The notes beneath the pieces were generated by a model. It did no database searches and was not told the origin of the DNA. It was given only the letters and a program-made list of their open reading frames with translations. From Mycoplasma sp. (GTDB taxonomy: Bacteria; Bacillota_I; Bacilli_A; Mycoplasmatales; Metamycoplasmataceae): 64,000 nt of DNA. Position numbers and translations under genes: made by a program. Positions 1 through 9,989 of this stretch are shown here, piece after piece. The first letter of the stretch is position 1. Every line of letters starts with the position of its first letter. Location: NCBI GenBank assembly GCA_024244685.1, contig JAAEOJ010000143.1, positions 1 through 64,000 of the forward strand, given 5' to 3'.

Positions 1-52
1 CAAATGCTTCAAATATTCTTAATTTAGTTCCTTTAACCTTGGTTTTGTCCAT
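1..52 (-). CDS. Partial unknown protein (N-terminus only)
   Basis: Only the first 17 codons lie in the window; the gene continues leftwards beyond base 1. The ATG at 52 is preceded on the minus strand by an AAAGAGG ribosome binding site about eight bases upstream. The visible peptide starts MDKTKVKGTKLRIFEAF, which is basic and not enough to identify a family. The gene lies downstream of, and on the same strand as, the DUF262 gene. I infer a real gene from the start signals alone. Confidence 0.45.
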   Translation of the reverse strand, partial: MDKTKVKGTKLRIFEAF

Positions 53-114
53 TTTTTTAACCTCTTTTTCCTTAAAATTATACAATAATAGATTTTTATA
101 ATCTATTTTTTAAA

Positions 115-141
115 TAAAAAAAATTACCTTAACCAAGGTTA
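115..141 (-). terminator. Rho-independent terminator after the DUF262 gene
   Basis: On the minus strand a five-pair stem (ACCTT / AAGGT, loop GGTT) is followed by an eight-base T run. It sits 13 bases after the stop codon of the gene ending at 154. Confidence 0.5.
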
Positions 142-153
142 TGTCCGTTTAAT

Positions 154-1809
154 TTATATTATTTTATTTTCAATAGATTTCTTTAATAAATTTTTTCTTT
201 GAGTTAAGAAATAATCATAAGCAACCTTAAAAGAATCGTTGTTTCCTTCAATAATATGTTTTTCTAAATCTTTGCTAATGGTTTCTAATGCTGTATAATC
301 ACTCATTTTTTTATTCAGTGTTATTGTGTTTGCAATTTCATCGAGATATTCTTTCTTTTTATTAGTAAAAATATGAAGCATTTGACTAGATTTGTCTCTA
401 TTAATCAACTTTTTGATTAAACAAAGATTTCCAATATCATTTTGTTTTTCTTGGCTAATCCCTTGTTTTTTTAATATTGAACGAGGAATAATATGATCTA
501 TTTCAAATTGTGTTGCTAAAGCGTTATCTTTAATTTGATCATAATGTATATAAAATAAGTCTCATAATCATTTAGAGTGGTTTTTTTCTTCAATACTCTT
601 ATGTATTTTACTTATACTTTCTTGTGCAATTTTATAATCAATATCTTCTATAGTTAATGAAGATGATGATTTTAATAATTCATCAATTATTTGATTTGTT
701 TTTGATGAAGCTCTTCCAGAAATTAATTGTAATAAGAATCATTTCATTGCAAATTCTTTTGAAATCTTAGAAGGGTTTAAATAATTAAATATAACTAAAG
801 AACCTACAAGTGCGTGTGATTTTAATGCTGCTTTATTCAAATATTCCTTATTGTTTGTAGTTACATTTCTTGAATAAATATCTCTTATAGAAGCTTCTGT
901 TTCATTAATTGCTTTTTTTATTTTTTCTATATAATTATTTAAAAGTTCTTCATTAAAAGAATTTTTGCTTTTGTTGTATCCAATAATTTCAGCAAAATTA
1001 TACAATAAATTTTTAAGCATATTAGCCTTATATATTTTCTTTTTTTCTTTTGTGGTTGTTGAATACGCTATTTGATATCCTCACTCTTTAATAAAGGAAT
1101 TTTCTTCTTTACTAGGAAAAATACTTCTTGCGTTTTTTTCTTTTGAAAATGAATAAATTGCATAAGTTAAGATTTCATAAATAGTTGTTTTTTCTTTTGA
1201 AGAAGTTTCTAAACCTATATCTTTATATTGGGCTGTTATTTCACTAATAAATTTATTAAAATTTTTTTGAAATATTTCTGATAATTTTGAGTAATCAATT
1301 TCATACTCACCACCATATGAAGCTAATTTTTCAAATTCATTTAGTTTTACTCCTCTATCATTAATATTTCTAAACAAAGATTCAGCTTCTGAACGAGAAC
1401 CTTTAAATAAAGCTGCGGGTATCATAATGTTATATTTAGAATCATCGATAGAATTAATATTTTCAAAATACTTAAGAATTGCTGATGTTCTTTGTAGTCC
1501 ATCAAATAATTGTATCTCTCCAGTATCTTTATCACAAAAAAGAAAGATATTTGGCATCGGTTCTCTAATATCATTATTACCAATAATACAATTAGATATA
1601 AAATCTTCTTTGTCATTTTCTTTTCATACTAAACCTCTTTGTACTTTCGGTATAAATATTTTTTCACTATCTCCAACTCTTTTTACCATTTTATAAAAAT
1701 TAGGTAGTGATAAAACACCGTATGCAACTTTTACGTTTTCATCATCAATAACCTCTCTTAAATTTTTTTGGTTTGTAGAGTTTTTTAAATCACTATTTAC
1801 AAAAAACAT
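154..1809 (-). CDS. DUF262 family protein with C-terminal HNH nuclease motif (GmrSD-like)
   Basis: This 551-residue protein reads through several TGA (Trp) codons. The N-terminal half has the DUF262 signature DGLQR at residues 103-107 (usual form DGQQR), where the family binds or hydrolyses nucleotide. The C-terminal half has an HNH-like motif, IDHIIPRS around His439 with a following GNLCL Asn461, as in the DUF1524 nuclease half of GmrS/GmrD and similar restriction or phage-defence proteins. The start at 1809 is fixed by an AGGAGAGAA site. It lies beside a deaminase-like gene and a toxin-antitoxin pair, so a defence role is plausible but inferred. Family confidence is good; substrate (for example modified phage DNA) is unknown. 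Confidence 0.8.
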
Positions 1810-1883
1810 ATTCTCTCCTTTTTTATTTTTTATATTGCTAATTTTATTTTCGCATAAAAAAAATATTTTAAACAATTATTTTA

Positions 1884-1907
1884 AAAAACAGCTATTAAGC
1901 TGTTTTT
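1884..1907 (-). terminator. Hairpin terminator after the deaminase-like gene
   Basis: A near-perfect inverted repeat (AAAAACAGCT / AGCTGTTTTT, loop ATTA) overlaps the stop codon of the minus-strand gene ending at 1906. Both arms end in A/T runs, so it can work on either strand. Confidence 0.7.
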
Positions 1908-2340
1908 AATTACTCCTTAAATATTGATGTCCTTTCATAGCTTTATTTGTACGTTGAGAAATTAAGTGTAAAAGTTTTTTATCTTTTTCCTTATATTTGA
2001 TAATTGGAATTTTAGATTTTTTTAAATAAGCTCTTTTTTTAACCTTATTTCTTGGATCGCAAATATAAAAAATCTTTTTTATATCTAATTTTTCAATCAT
2101 AGAAAGGTAACATTTATAACATGGAGGTATAGTAATTAATAAAGTTATTTGTTTTAAGCATCGAACATCTTCATTTAAAGTTAATAAATAATCAGCGTGA
2201 TTTTTGTGATCTGTAATATATTTTGAACTTGATCTTTTATTTGATAAAAAATTAATTGCAGTTCCATCTTCCGCAAAACCACCTGCAGAAACACAAAAAC
2301 CATTTGATTTTTCAATACATTTTTCATGTTGATTTAACAT
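1906..2340 (-). CDS. Cytidine/dCMP-deaminase-fold protein with HAD instead of HAE
   Basis: This 144-residue protein has the spacing of the zinc-dependent cytidine deaminase fold: His48-Ala-Asp50 and Pro-Cys74-x-x-Cys77. The zinc ligands (His, two Cys) are kept, but the catalytic proton-shuttle Glu of the HAE motif is Asp. A canonical relative exists elsewhere in the window (31211-31657, HAE + PCNEC). The start is supported by GAAAGGAAT upstream of the ATG. The C-terminus is strongly basic, ending in lysine- and arginine-rich residues. Its neighbours are a DUF262-HNH gene (same strand, about 100 bases downstream) and a divergent toxin-antitoxin pair. It may be a nucleotide deaminase with changed activity, a nucleic-acid deaminase, or inactive. 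Confidence 0.65.
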   Translation of the reverse strand: MLNQHEKCIEKSNGFCVSAGGFAEDGTAINFLSNKRSSSKYITDHKNHADYLLTLNEDVRCLKQITLLITIPPCYKCYLSMIEKLDIKKIFYICDPRNKVKKRAYLKKSKIPIIKYKEKDKKLLHLISQRTNKAMKGHQYLRSN

Positions 2341-2372
2341 TGTTATTCCTTTCTTATTTTTATATAAAAATG

Positions 2373-2410
2373 TTGCCTATTGATAAAGGCAAATTGATTA
2401 TCTCAATCAA
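2373..2410. repeat. Tandem short inverted repeats between divergent genes
   Basis: Two small palindromes follow each other: TTGCCT/AGGCAA (2373-2392) and TTGATT/AATCAA (2394-2410, loop ATCTC). They lie in the 214-bp gap between the deaminase-like gene and the toxin-antitoxin operon, upstream of the -10 boxes in both directions. The second could be an operator for the XRE-type antitoxin; this is inference. Confidence 0.4.
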
Positions 2411-2480
2411 ACCTACAATATTTTGTATGTTTGAAATATTAATTTAAAAATAAAAAGATTAGATTATTTTAAAAATATTT

Positions 2481-2489
2481 TGCTATAAT
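2481..2489 (+). promoter_or_regulatory. Extended -10 promoter of the toxin-antitoxin operon
   Basis: TGCTATAAT is a textbook extended -10 element. It predicts a transcript start near 2496, giving a leader of about 60 bases before the toxin ATG at 2555. No good -35 box is visible, as is common in mollicutes. Confidence 0.6.
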
Positions 2490-2554
2490 ATTTACATTGA
2501 GGTAATAGAAATAGAAAAATAAGGAAAGGAAAACAAGTAAAGGTCGGTGTATTT

Positions 2555-2869
2555 ATGGAAGTTAGCTTTTTAAAAGAAAAAACAAAATTGAATTACGAAA
2601 ACGATAAATGATTAGATCGTTCTTTTGGAATAGATGTTAGAAAAGGTTTTAAAAAGTTTCTGGAGTATGCTGGTGTTACAGATAATCTTTGGATGCTATA
2701 TTCAACATTTAGAGGTTTGCGCATTGAATATATTAAAGGTAGTATTAACCCAAAGTTATATTCAGCAAGATTAAATAAAGATTATAGAGTTGAATTTATA
2801 AAAGAAAATAAAATTATGAAATCACAAACTGAAATAACAATAAAGAGAATACACCCACATGATTATTAG
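2555..2869 (+). CDS. HigB/RelE-like toxin of a type II toxin-antitoxin pair
   Basis: This 104-residue small basic protein has one TGA tryptophan near residue 19. Its second half matches the HigB 'plasmid maintenance killer' layout: a loop with NPKLYSARLNKDYRVEF followed by a terminal TIKRIHPHDY strand, like the LxxRLNxxYRIxF...IxDYH pattern of that family. Known relatives cut mRNA in the ribosome. It is followed after 23 bases by an antitoxin-type gene, the order typical of higBA (toxin first). An AAAGGT stretch lies ten bases before the ATG. The catalytic competence is not certain from sequence alone. Confidence 0.75.
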
Positions 2870-2892
2870 CTTGTAAAATACGGGAACAAATA

Positions 2893-3846
2893 ATGATTAA
2901 AACAATTATTAAGGAAAATTTAGAATATTGAAATATTGATCAAAAACAGTTATCAATAAGAACAGGAATTTCAAAGAAAACAATATCTTTGATTATTAAT
3001 GAAAAAATAGAAATCACACCAGAAACATCACTAAAAATTGATAAAGTTTTTTCATTTGAAGACTTAACGTTATACAAAATTCAACAAAAGAATAAAATGA
3101 GGGATATCATTAAAAATGATAATAAATTTAAGGAAATAACAAAATATATTGAATATATGAATATATGACCAAAACTTTCTAAAGTTTCTTTTGTTGAAAA
3201 AGTTTCGAAACTTTTTAAATCAAATACTTTAAATGAATATAAGGATTCACTGCTTGATTCCGGAACTAATTTTTATAAATATAAAGATAAGCCTCTTGCT
3301 TATTTATGGATGGCATTATTAGAAAATAAATTTGGGCATTTAAAATCTAAAGAAGAATTTAAGAAATCATCTGGAAAAACTGTTTTAAAAGGTAGTTTAG
3401 ATATTCTTTTTTCTAAAGAAGACTGAAATACAAGACAAAAAAAATTAGAAGTTTTTTTAGATAAACATGGAATTATCTTAGTTTGTGCACCTTTTATAAA
3501 AGATTCAACAATAAATGGTTCTTTTTTAAAAAAACATAAACAAAGATTTATTTATATTAGCGATTCAAATAAAAGAGAATATAATTTTATTTTTACACTT
3601 GTTCATGAATTGTGTCATGCATATTTTTGAAAAAAAGGTGTTGAAGATAATGGCCTGGTTTCTAATTTAATTAGAAATCATATGAAAAAATATAAACAAA
3701 GTCACAGTGATTTAGAATTTGTAATGAATTTATATGATGATAAAAAAGAACAAAATTCATTTAAAAAAGAAGATTGAGATTTAATATATAAAAATACAAA
3801 AAAAACAATTAACTTTGGTGATGTAGAAAGTTTATTTAAATATTAA
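2893..3846 (+). CDS. HigA-type antitoxin fused to an ImmA/IrrE metallopeptidase domain
   Basis: 317 residues with several TGA Trp codons. The first 70 or so residues form an XRE helix-turn-helix (WNIDQKQLSIRTGISKKTIS, residues 13-32), the DNA-binding part of HigA antitoxins. The C-terminal half carries HELCH at residues 238-242, the zinc HExxH motif of ImmA/IrrE (M78/COG2856) peptidases. Antitoxins of this double-domain type are known partners of HigB toxins. It probably binds the toxin, represses its own operon, and may respond to stress by proteolysis. The third zinc ligand cannot be assigned by eye. A bidirectional terminator follows immediately. Confidence 0.8.
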
Positions 3847-3847
3847 G

Positions 3848-3870
3848 AAACGGCTTAATTGTCGTTTTTT
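3848..3870. terminator. Bidirectional terminator between convergent genes
   Basis: The inverted repeat AAACGGC / GTCGTTT (one G-U pair, loop TTAATT) is followed by a T run. It lies between the antitoxin gene (stop 3846) and the convergent gene whose stop codon (3855-3857) is inside the loop. Confidence 0.65.
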
Positions 3871-4619
3871 ATAACATTTTTCTTTTTTGCAATATAGTTT
3901 GTAGGTTTAAAAATAAAGGAATCTAACATTTCATCTGAAGAAAGAATTTTAGTTTTAATAAAATTAAATTTTTCATCTAATCAAACACGAATTATACTTA
4001 ATTTTTTATTTAATAGAAGTTCATATTCTTTTGATGAAAGAAATAAAGTGAAATTATTAGAAACTGTTGTTTTTACATCGAATTTAATGCCATTTATAAT
4101 GAAATCAAATGGTTGATAAGTTTCTCCGTCTTTGTTTACCCACTTATAATTTAGTTTGCTACTAGTTTGTATAAAATCATTTTCATCGATTTTTTCTAAA
4201 AAATTAATAATTGAATTATATGAATGATTCTTTTCTTTTAAATGTTCATTAATAATTTTTTCTCCCTTAAGGCCAATTTCATGAAGTTTTTTAGCATCAG
4301 GAATATCAAAATATTTTCTTAATAAACTATAATCTTTTTTTTCGTTTTTACTTAGTGATTTTCACAATATTTTATTTGCTATCTTTATGTGTTTAAAGCT
4401 TATATTTTTAGATTTTGATATTAATTCAGCCACTTTAAGTCAAAGATCATTTCTTTCTATTCTTTTGTAAACACTCATCTTAGTTAATGCTGTTTTCTTT
4501 CCTATATTAGGATATTTTTTATTTGTTTTAATTATTAAATTATTAATACTTGTTCCGTACATATCCATAAGATATGACATTCCAGCACTTCTTACTATCT
4601 CTTTTATATTATGTTTCAT
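3855..4619 (-). CDS. DUF3883-like protein with PD-(D/E)xK-type core
   Basis: 254 residues. The C-terminal half holds FDFIINGIKFDVKTT (residues 171-185): Asp172, Asp181 and Lys183 sit as in the D...(D/E)xK nuclease core, and VKTT followed by FLSSKEYELL fits DUF3883 domains, which occur in restriction and defence proteins. The N-terminal 80 residues look like a helical, HTH-like region (KKTALTKMSVYKRI). There is no clear ribosome binding site before the ATG at 4619; an alternative start is Met14. It is convergent with the toxin-antitoxin operon. A nuclease role is inferred from motif spacing only; substrate is unknown. Confidence 0.55.
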
Positions 4620-4655
4620 ATAATTAATTATATTCTTTATAATTAGAAAAAATTT

Positions 4656-4680
4656 AAAAAACAGCTTAATTGCTGTTTTT
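4656..4680 (-). terminator. Terminator of the small unit at 4736-4792
   Basis: The inverted repeat AAAAACAGC / GCTGTTTTT with loop TTAATT lies 56 bases downstream (minus strand) of the 18-codon ORF and before the DUF3883-like gene. It is near-identical in sequence to the terminator at 1884-1907. Confidence 0.6.
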
Positions 4681-4735
4681 ATTATTTTATTTAAATTTAA
4701 TCATTTTGTTTTATTAAAAGTGATTAGCTATTATT

Positions 4736-4792
4736 TTATATATTTTTAAAAGAACAAGTATTTACATTTTGACATTTTTTATTTTTTAACAT
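4736..4792 (-). CDS. Possible 18-residue peptide gene
   Basis: The minus strand has a strong AGAGGA site seven bases before an ATG at 4792, then MLKNKKCQNVNTCSFKNI and a TAA stop. It is flanked by an upstream inverted repeat (4808-4841) and a downstream terminator (4656-4680), so it looks like a separate small transcription unit. The peptide is polar, basic and has two cysteines six apart, unlike hydrophobic type I toxins. It could equally be a non-coding RNA with a chance ORF. No family is recognised. Confidence 0.3.
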   Translation of the reverse strand: MLKNKKCQNVNTCSFKNI

Positions 4793-4807
4793 TTTATTCC
4801 TCTTTCC

Positions 4808-4841
4808 GTCATAGTTATTTCTATAACAAAGTAATTATGAC
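4808..4841. repeat. 12-bp inverted repeat upstream of the mini-ORF
   Basis: GTCATAGTTATT and AGTAATTATGAC can pair over 12 positions when G-U pairs are allowed, with a 10-base loop. It ends close to the ribosome binding site of the 18-codon ORF. It could be an operator or an RNA stem. Confidence 0.5.
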
Positions 4842-4877
4842 ATTTAAACATACATCATTTTGTATATTTAAAATAAA

Positions 4878-4907
4878 AAATAACCTTAAAATCATTATGG
4901 TTATTTT
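4878..4907 (-). terminator. Terminator of the PnuC-kinase gene
   Basis: AAATAACC / GGTTATTT with a 13-base loop and flanking A/T runs lies directly after the stop codon at 4909 on the minus strand. Confidence 0.6.
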
Positions 4908-4908
4908 A

Positions 4909-6300
4909 TTAAATGTTTTGCTTGATAATATCTTTAATTTGATTGCTTGTTTTCTTTGAATCTGTATTTTCTATAAATATTTGTTTCTTAGAGAATTTAA
5001 AAGCTTTATACATAATAGAATTTTTGTCATTATACATAGCATTGGCTTTTCTAAAAAAATCTTTATTTTTTAATTCTGTTTTTCTAATCTTTTCTGAAGA
5101 AGATCTTTGGGACCTTCTTGATTCAATTAATTTATCAGAACCCATTAATATAAACAAAATATCTAATTTAGGTAATGAACTCAAAATTTTTCAATACTCT
5201 TTTTCTTTGTTGTTTCATAAATCAATCTGTTCTTTTGTAAAATTATTTTCTTTAATATGTAATCTAGAAAAAATAAAATCATCTGTTGAGTGTCTATCCA
5301 TAATACCTTTATTTAAAGAACATAATTCTTTTAATTGAGAAATTCTTTTATCAAAGAATCCTACTTGCATTTCATATGCGTATTTTTTCATATTATCCAT
5401 ATATTCACTAAATTGATCAGTAATAATACCTTCACGTTCATCAAATATAGTTAAGTTATTTTGTTTTAAAAATGGCCTTAAATTTTTTATTACTTCGGTT
5501 TTACCTATGGCTCCAGGACCAATAATAGCCATTCTTAAAGTCTTAGTTGTTCATTCATTTTTCAAAATAAAGAATATCAAGAATAAGAATGCAGCGTTCA
5601 TAATTAAAATAGAAACATTAACATCAGCAATACCACCAAAGAATAATATTGCAGCAACATCTTTAACTATTCATAAGTATCAAGTTTCCTTATAACCACG
5701 AATCAACATAAACATTCCAACTACTGTTAGAGAATTCATTAGTGAATCTAATATTCTTCCACCTCAATAGAATTTAAAGTACTGTCCATATTTAAAATCT
5801 TCTCACTTTAATACTTTAGATCATAAGTTATTTATTAACGGATTAACAGTTATAAAGAATATAAAACTAATTACCCAAACTGTTACTAATCCTATAATAG
5901 TATTTTGTGTTAATACATAAATTTTCATCTTTGCTTTTCTTGACTTTATATTTGTAAAAATTAATATAGGAATTATTCAAAAGAAACAAACTAAAAAGTC
6001 TCCAGTAAGATTAATTGATAAAGCAAATAACCCAAATAAAATAGCATTAATAAAAGCGAATATATGTGAATTAGGATTTCTTTTTCAGAATAAGAATGTT
6101 GCTAGGATTCCTGTAAAAGCTGCAAAACCGGATAAAGTACCTAAAGCTTTTTGTCAAGTTCCTGATTTTTTAGACGCTCATATTCAAGAGTCATCTTTAA
6201 CAGAATATAGAGAAAATATTATTAATAAAATTGACAATATAACCAACATTAGTTTTTCTAATATTTTTATTTTTTTCATATATTCAAATATATTTTTCAT
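4909..6300 (-). CDS. PnuC-like nicotinamide riboside transporter fused to a deoxynucleoside-kinase-like domain
   Basis: 463 residues. The N-terminal ~255 residues form about seven hydrophobic helices with PnuC features (WIWASKKSGTWQKALGTLSG and a later YFKFYWGGRILDSLMN segment). The C-terminal ~200 residues are soluble: a P-loop GPGAIGKT at 261-268, DRHSTDDFIF around 335, and an arginine-rich lid (RRSQR), the layout of the deoxynucleoside kinase / NadR kinase type. PnuC proteins move nicotinamide riboside by facilitated diffusion, so a fused kinase could trap the substrate as the phosphate. The substrate could also be another nucleoside. No ribosome binding site is visible; Met8 (6279) is an alternative start. 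Confidence 0.75.
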
Positions 6301-6431
6301 ATTATTAAAATTATATTAAATAATTTATAAATATTTAGGTAGAAAAATCTAACTTTAAGTTGTATATAAAGAAGATAAATATTTTATTAAAGTCATCTTT
6401 ATTTTCTAATGAAACGGTTAAACTAAAAAAT

Positions 6432-6500
6432 TTGTATATATATGTATGTGTTTATTTGTATATATAAGAGTATAATTTTAATAGGCTAAAAAATAGTCTA
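6432..6500 (+). promoter_or_regulatory. Promoter and tandem TTGTATATA repeats of the glycerol operon
   Basis: TATAAT at 6471-6476 is the likely -10 box. Two copies of TTGTATATA lie upstream, at 6432-6440 and 6456-6464, 24 bp apart. The same motif occurs twice, 22 bp apart, upstream of the glucose PTS gene. Just after the -10 box, TAGGCTA and TAGTCTA (6482-6500) can form a seven-pair leader hairpin with one G-U pair. Operator function is inferred. Confidence 0.5.
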
Positions 6501-6519
6501 ATAAAACTAGGAGATTAAA

Positions 6520-7278
6520 ATGAATCTACAATTATTTTTAGGTGAAATGTTTGGTACTGCCACATTAATATTAATTGGTAATGGTGTAGTATCCAACGTT
6601 TTGTATAAAAAAACAGGCGGATCTAAAGGTGGAATTATAGCTATAGCAGTAGGTTGAGGTTTAGCTGTTTTAATGGGTATTATAGTAGCACAAAAAATAG
6701 GAGATGGTCATGGTCACCCAGGATGAGCAGAATTAAATCCTGCCGTATCAATGGCTAATGCTGTTATAGGAGCTCATGGAGCTGGAGCAGTAGGAGTAGG
6801 TGCTTTCTTTGGCGCTATAGGTGCACAATCTGTAGGAGCTATTATAGGTCAAGGTTGCGTTACTGTAATGTATTGACATGCAGCAGCATCTGAAGAAGCT
6901 GACACTATTAAATCAACTTTCACAACAAGTTCGATTGTTCCAAAAAAACCAATAACAAATATATTTACTGAATTTTTAGGAACAACAGTATTAGTATTTG
7001 CAGTTATAGCTTTATTTGTAATTGGCCCAAAACATGGAGGTAGTATTAAACCTTTAGTTGGTGGAGCAATGGTTGCATTAGTTGTAACAGGGATTGGTCT
7101 TTCATTCGGAATGACAGGTTGAGCAATTAATCCAGTAAGGGACTTGATACCACGTATTATGTATCAGTTCACACCTTACAAAAATAAAACAAAAGCGAAT
7201 TGATCTTATGCATTAATACCAGTTCTTGCTCCAATGGCAGCAGGTGCAATGGTAGGTGCAATAGCATTAGCATTTTAA
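6520..7278 (+). CDS. glpF: Glycerol uptake facilitator
   Basis: 252 residues, an aquaglyceroporin of the MIP family. The first pore loop has the NPA motif (ELNPAVS); the second reads NPVRD instead of the usual NPARD, a small change in the pore signature. Six hydrophobic helices are visible with glycine/alanine-rich stretches. An AGGAG site lies six bases before the ATG. It is the first gene of glpF-glpO-glpK-MFS-glpQ, so it brings in glycerol for the kinase and oxidase that follow. Confidence 0.93.
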
Positions 7279-7294
7279 AAAGGAGAATATCAAA

Positions 7295-8442
7295 ATGATA
7301 TATGATGTAGCAATAATAGGTGGTGGAATCATTGGTGGTTCTATTGCTTATGAACTTTCACAATATGAATTAAAAACAGTGGTTTTAGAAAAAAATCCTT
7401 TGTTTGCAGATGAGACATCTAAAGGTAACTCAGGAGCAATACATGGTGGTTTTGATCCAGAACCAGAAAAAGTAGAAGCTAGACTTAATGTACTTGGAAA
7501 TGAATTATGAAGAACTAAAATCTTTAAAGACTTAAAATTTCCATTTGTTAAAGTTGATTCTTTAATTATAGCTTTTGATGATGAAGAAATGGAACATGTT
7601 CACATGCTTTATGAAAGAGGAATTATAAATAAAGTACCTAAAGAATTTATGAGGATTTTAACAAAAGAAGAAACTCTTGCAAAAGAACCTAACTTAAATC
7701 CAGAACTTAAAGGATCTTTATTATGTAATTCTTCATGAGCAATTGAACCAGTAAAAGCAACAATAGCTTTTATGGGTGCTTCAAAACAAAATGGTACAGA
7801 ATTAAGAAAAAATTCACAAGTAACAGATATTAAAAAAGAAGGCGATATTTTTATTATTACTATTAATGGTAAAGAAACAATTAAAACAAAAAATATTATT
7901 AATGCCGCTGGACACTATGCAGATAAAGTTGCTGAAATGGCTGGAGTTAAAGATTTTGAATTAACTGCAAGACGTGGTGAATATAGAATCTTATCAAGAA
8001 ATATAAAATATAAAGTAAACTCAATTTGCTTTATGGTGCCAACAATTCATGGTAAAGGAGTAATTGTTGCTCCAATGCTTGATGGTAGAACAATGGTTGG
8101 TCCAACAGCTGAAGAAGGTATTTCTAAAGAAGCAACAAGATATATAACTAAAGAAAAATTTGAAAGTATTGGTAATATAGGAACTAAATTAGTACCTAAT
8201 CTAGAATTAGAAAAAACAGAAATCACTCTTGCAGGTTCACGTCCGATCGATGTAGAAACTAATGATTTTGTAATTAGATATGGAAAAGGTGATAAAAACT
8301 TTATTAATGCTGCTGGAATGCAAAGTCCTGCAATTGCTTCTGCACCAGCTATAGCAATGGAAATAGCTAAATTATTAAAAGAAAATGGGACAGAGTTAAT
8401 TAAAGATAAAAATTACAACCCTAAATATGAGGTGTTATCATA

Positions 8443-8443
<1 letters not shown>
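7295..8443 (+). CDS. glpO: Type 2 glycerol-3-phosphate oxidase (H2O2-producing)
   Basis: 382 residues, FAD-dependent DAO-fold enzyme. The N-terminal GGGIIGGS dinucleotide motif (9-16), the SGAIHGGFD segment and a C-terminal [14 protein letters not shown] helix match the mycoplasma GlpO family, which oxidises glycerol-3-phosphate to DHAP with oxygen and releases H2O2, a known cytotoxic factor in several mycoplasmas. It is shorter than the ~550-residue respiratory GlpD, in line with the type 2 family. It has an AGGAG site, and its stop overlaps the glpK start (TAATG), indicating translational coupling. Confidence 0.9.
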
Positions 8444-9954
<1,511 letters not shown>

Positions 9955-9989
9955 AATATTATTTTTTTAACTAAAAAAGGATATAAAAT

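Noticed and set aside
4943..5338. Plus-strand ORF of 131 codons inside the PnuC-kinase gene
   Set aside because: It opposes a domain with intact P-loop and kinase motifs and has no promoter or ribosome binding site.
7502..7771. Apparent break of glpO into two ORFs
   Set aside because: The break is only TGA codons, read as Trp in this organism; the frame is open from 7295 to 8443. The same explains the apparent breaks in topA, dprA, gyrB, serS, ftsH and others.
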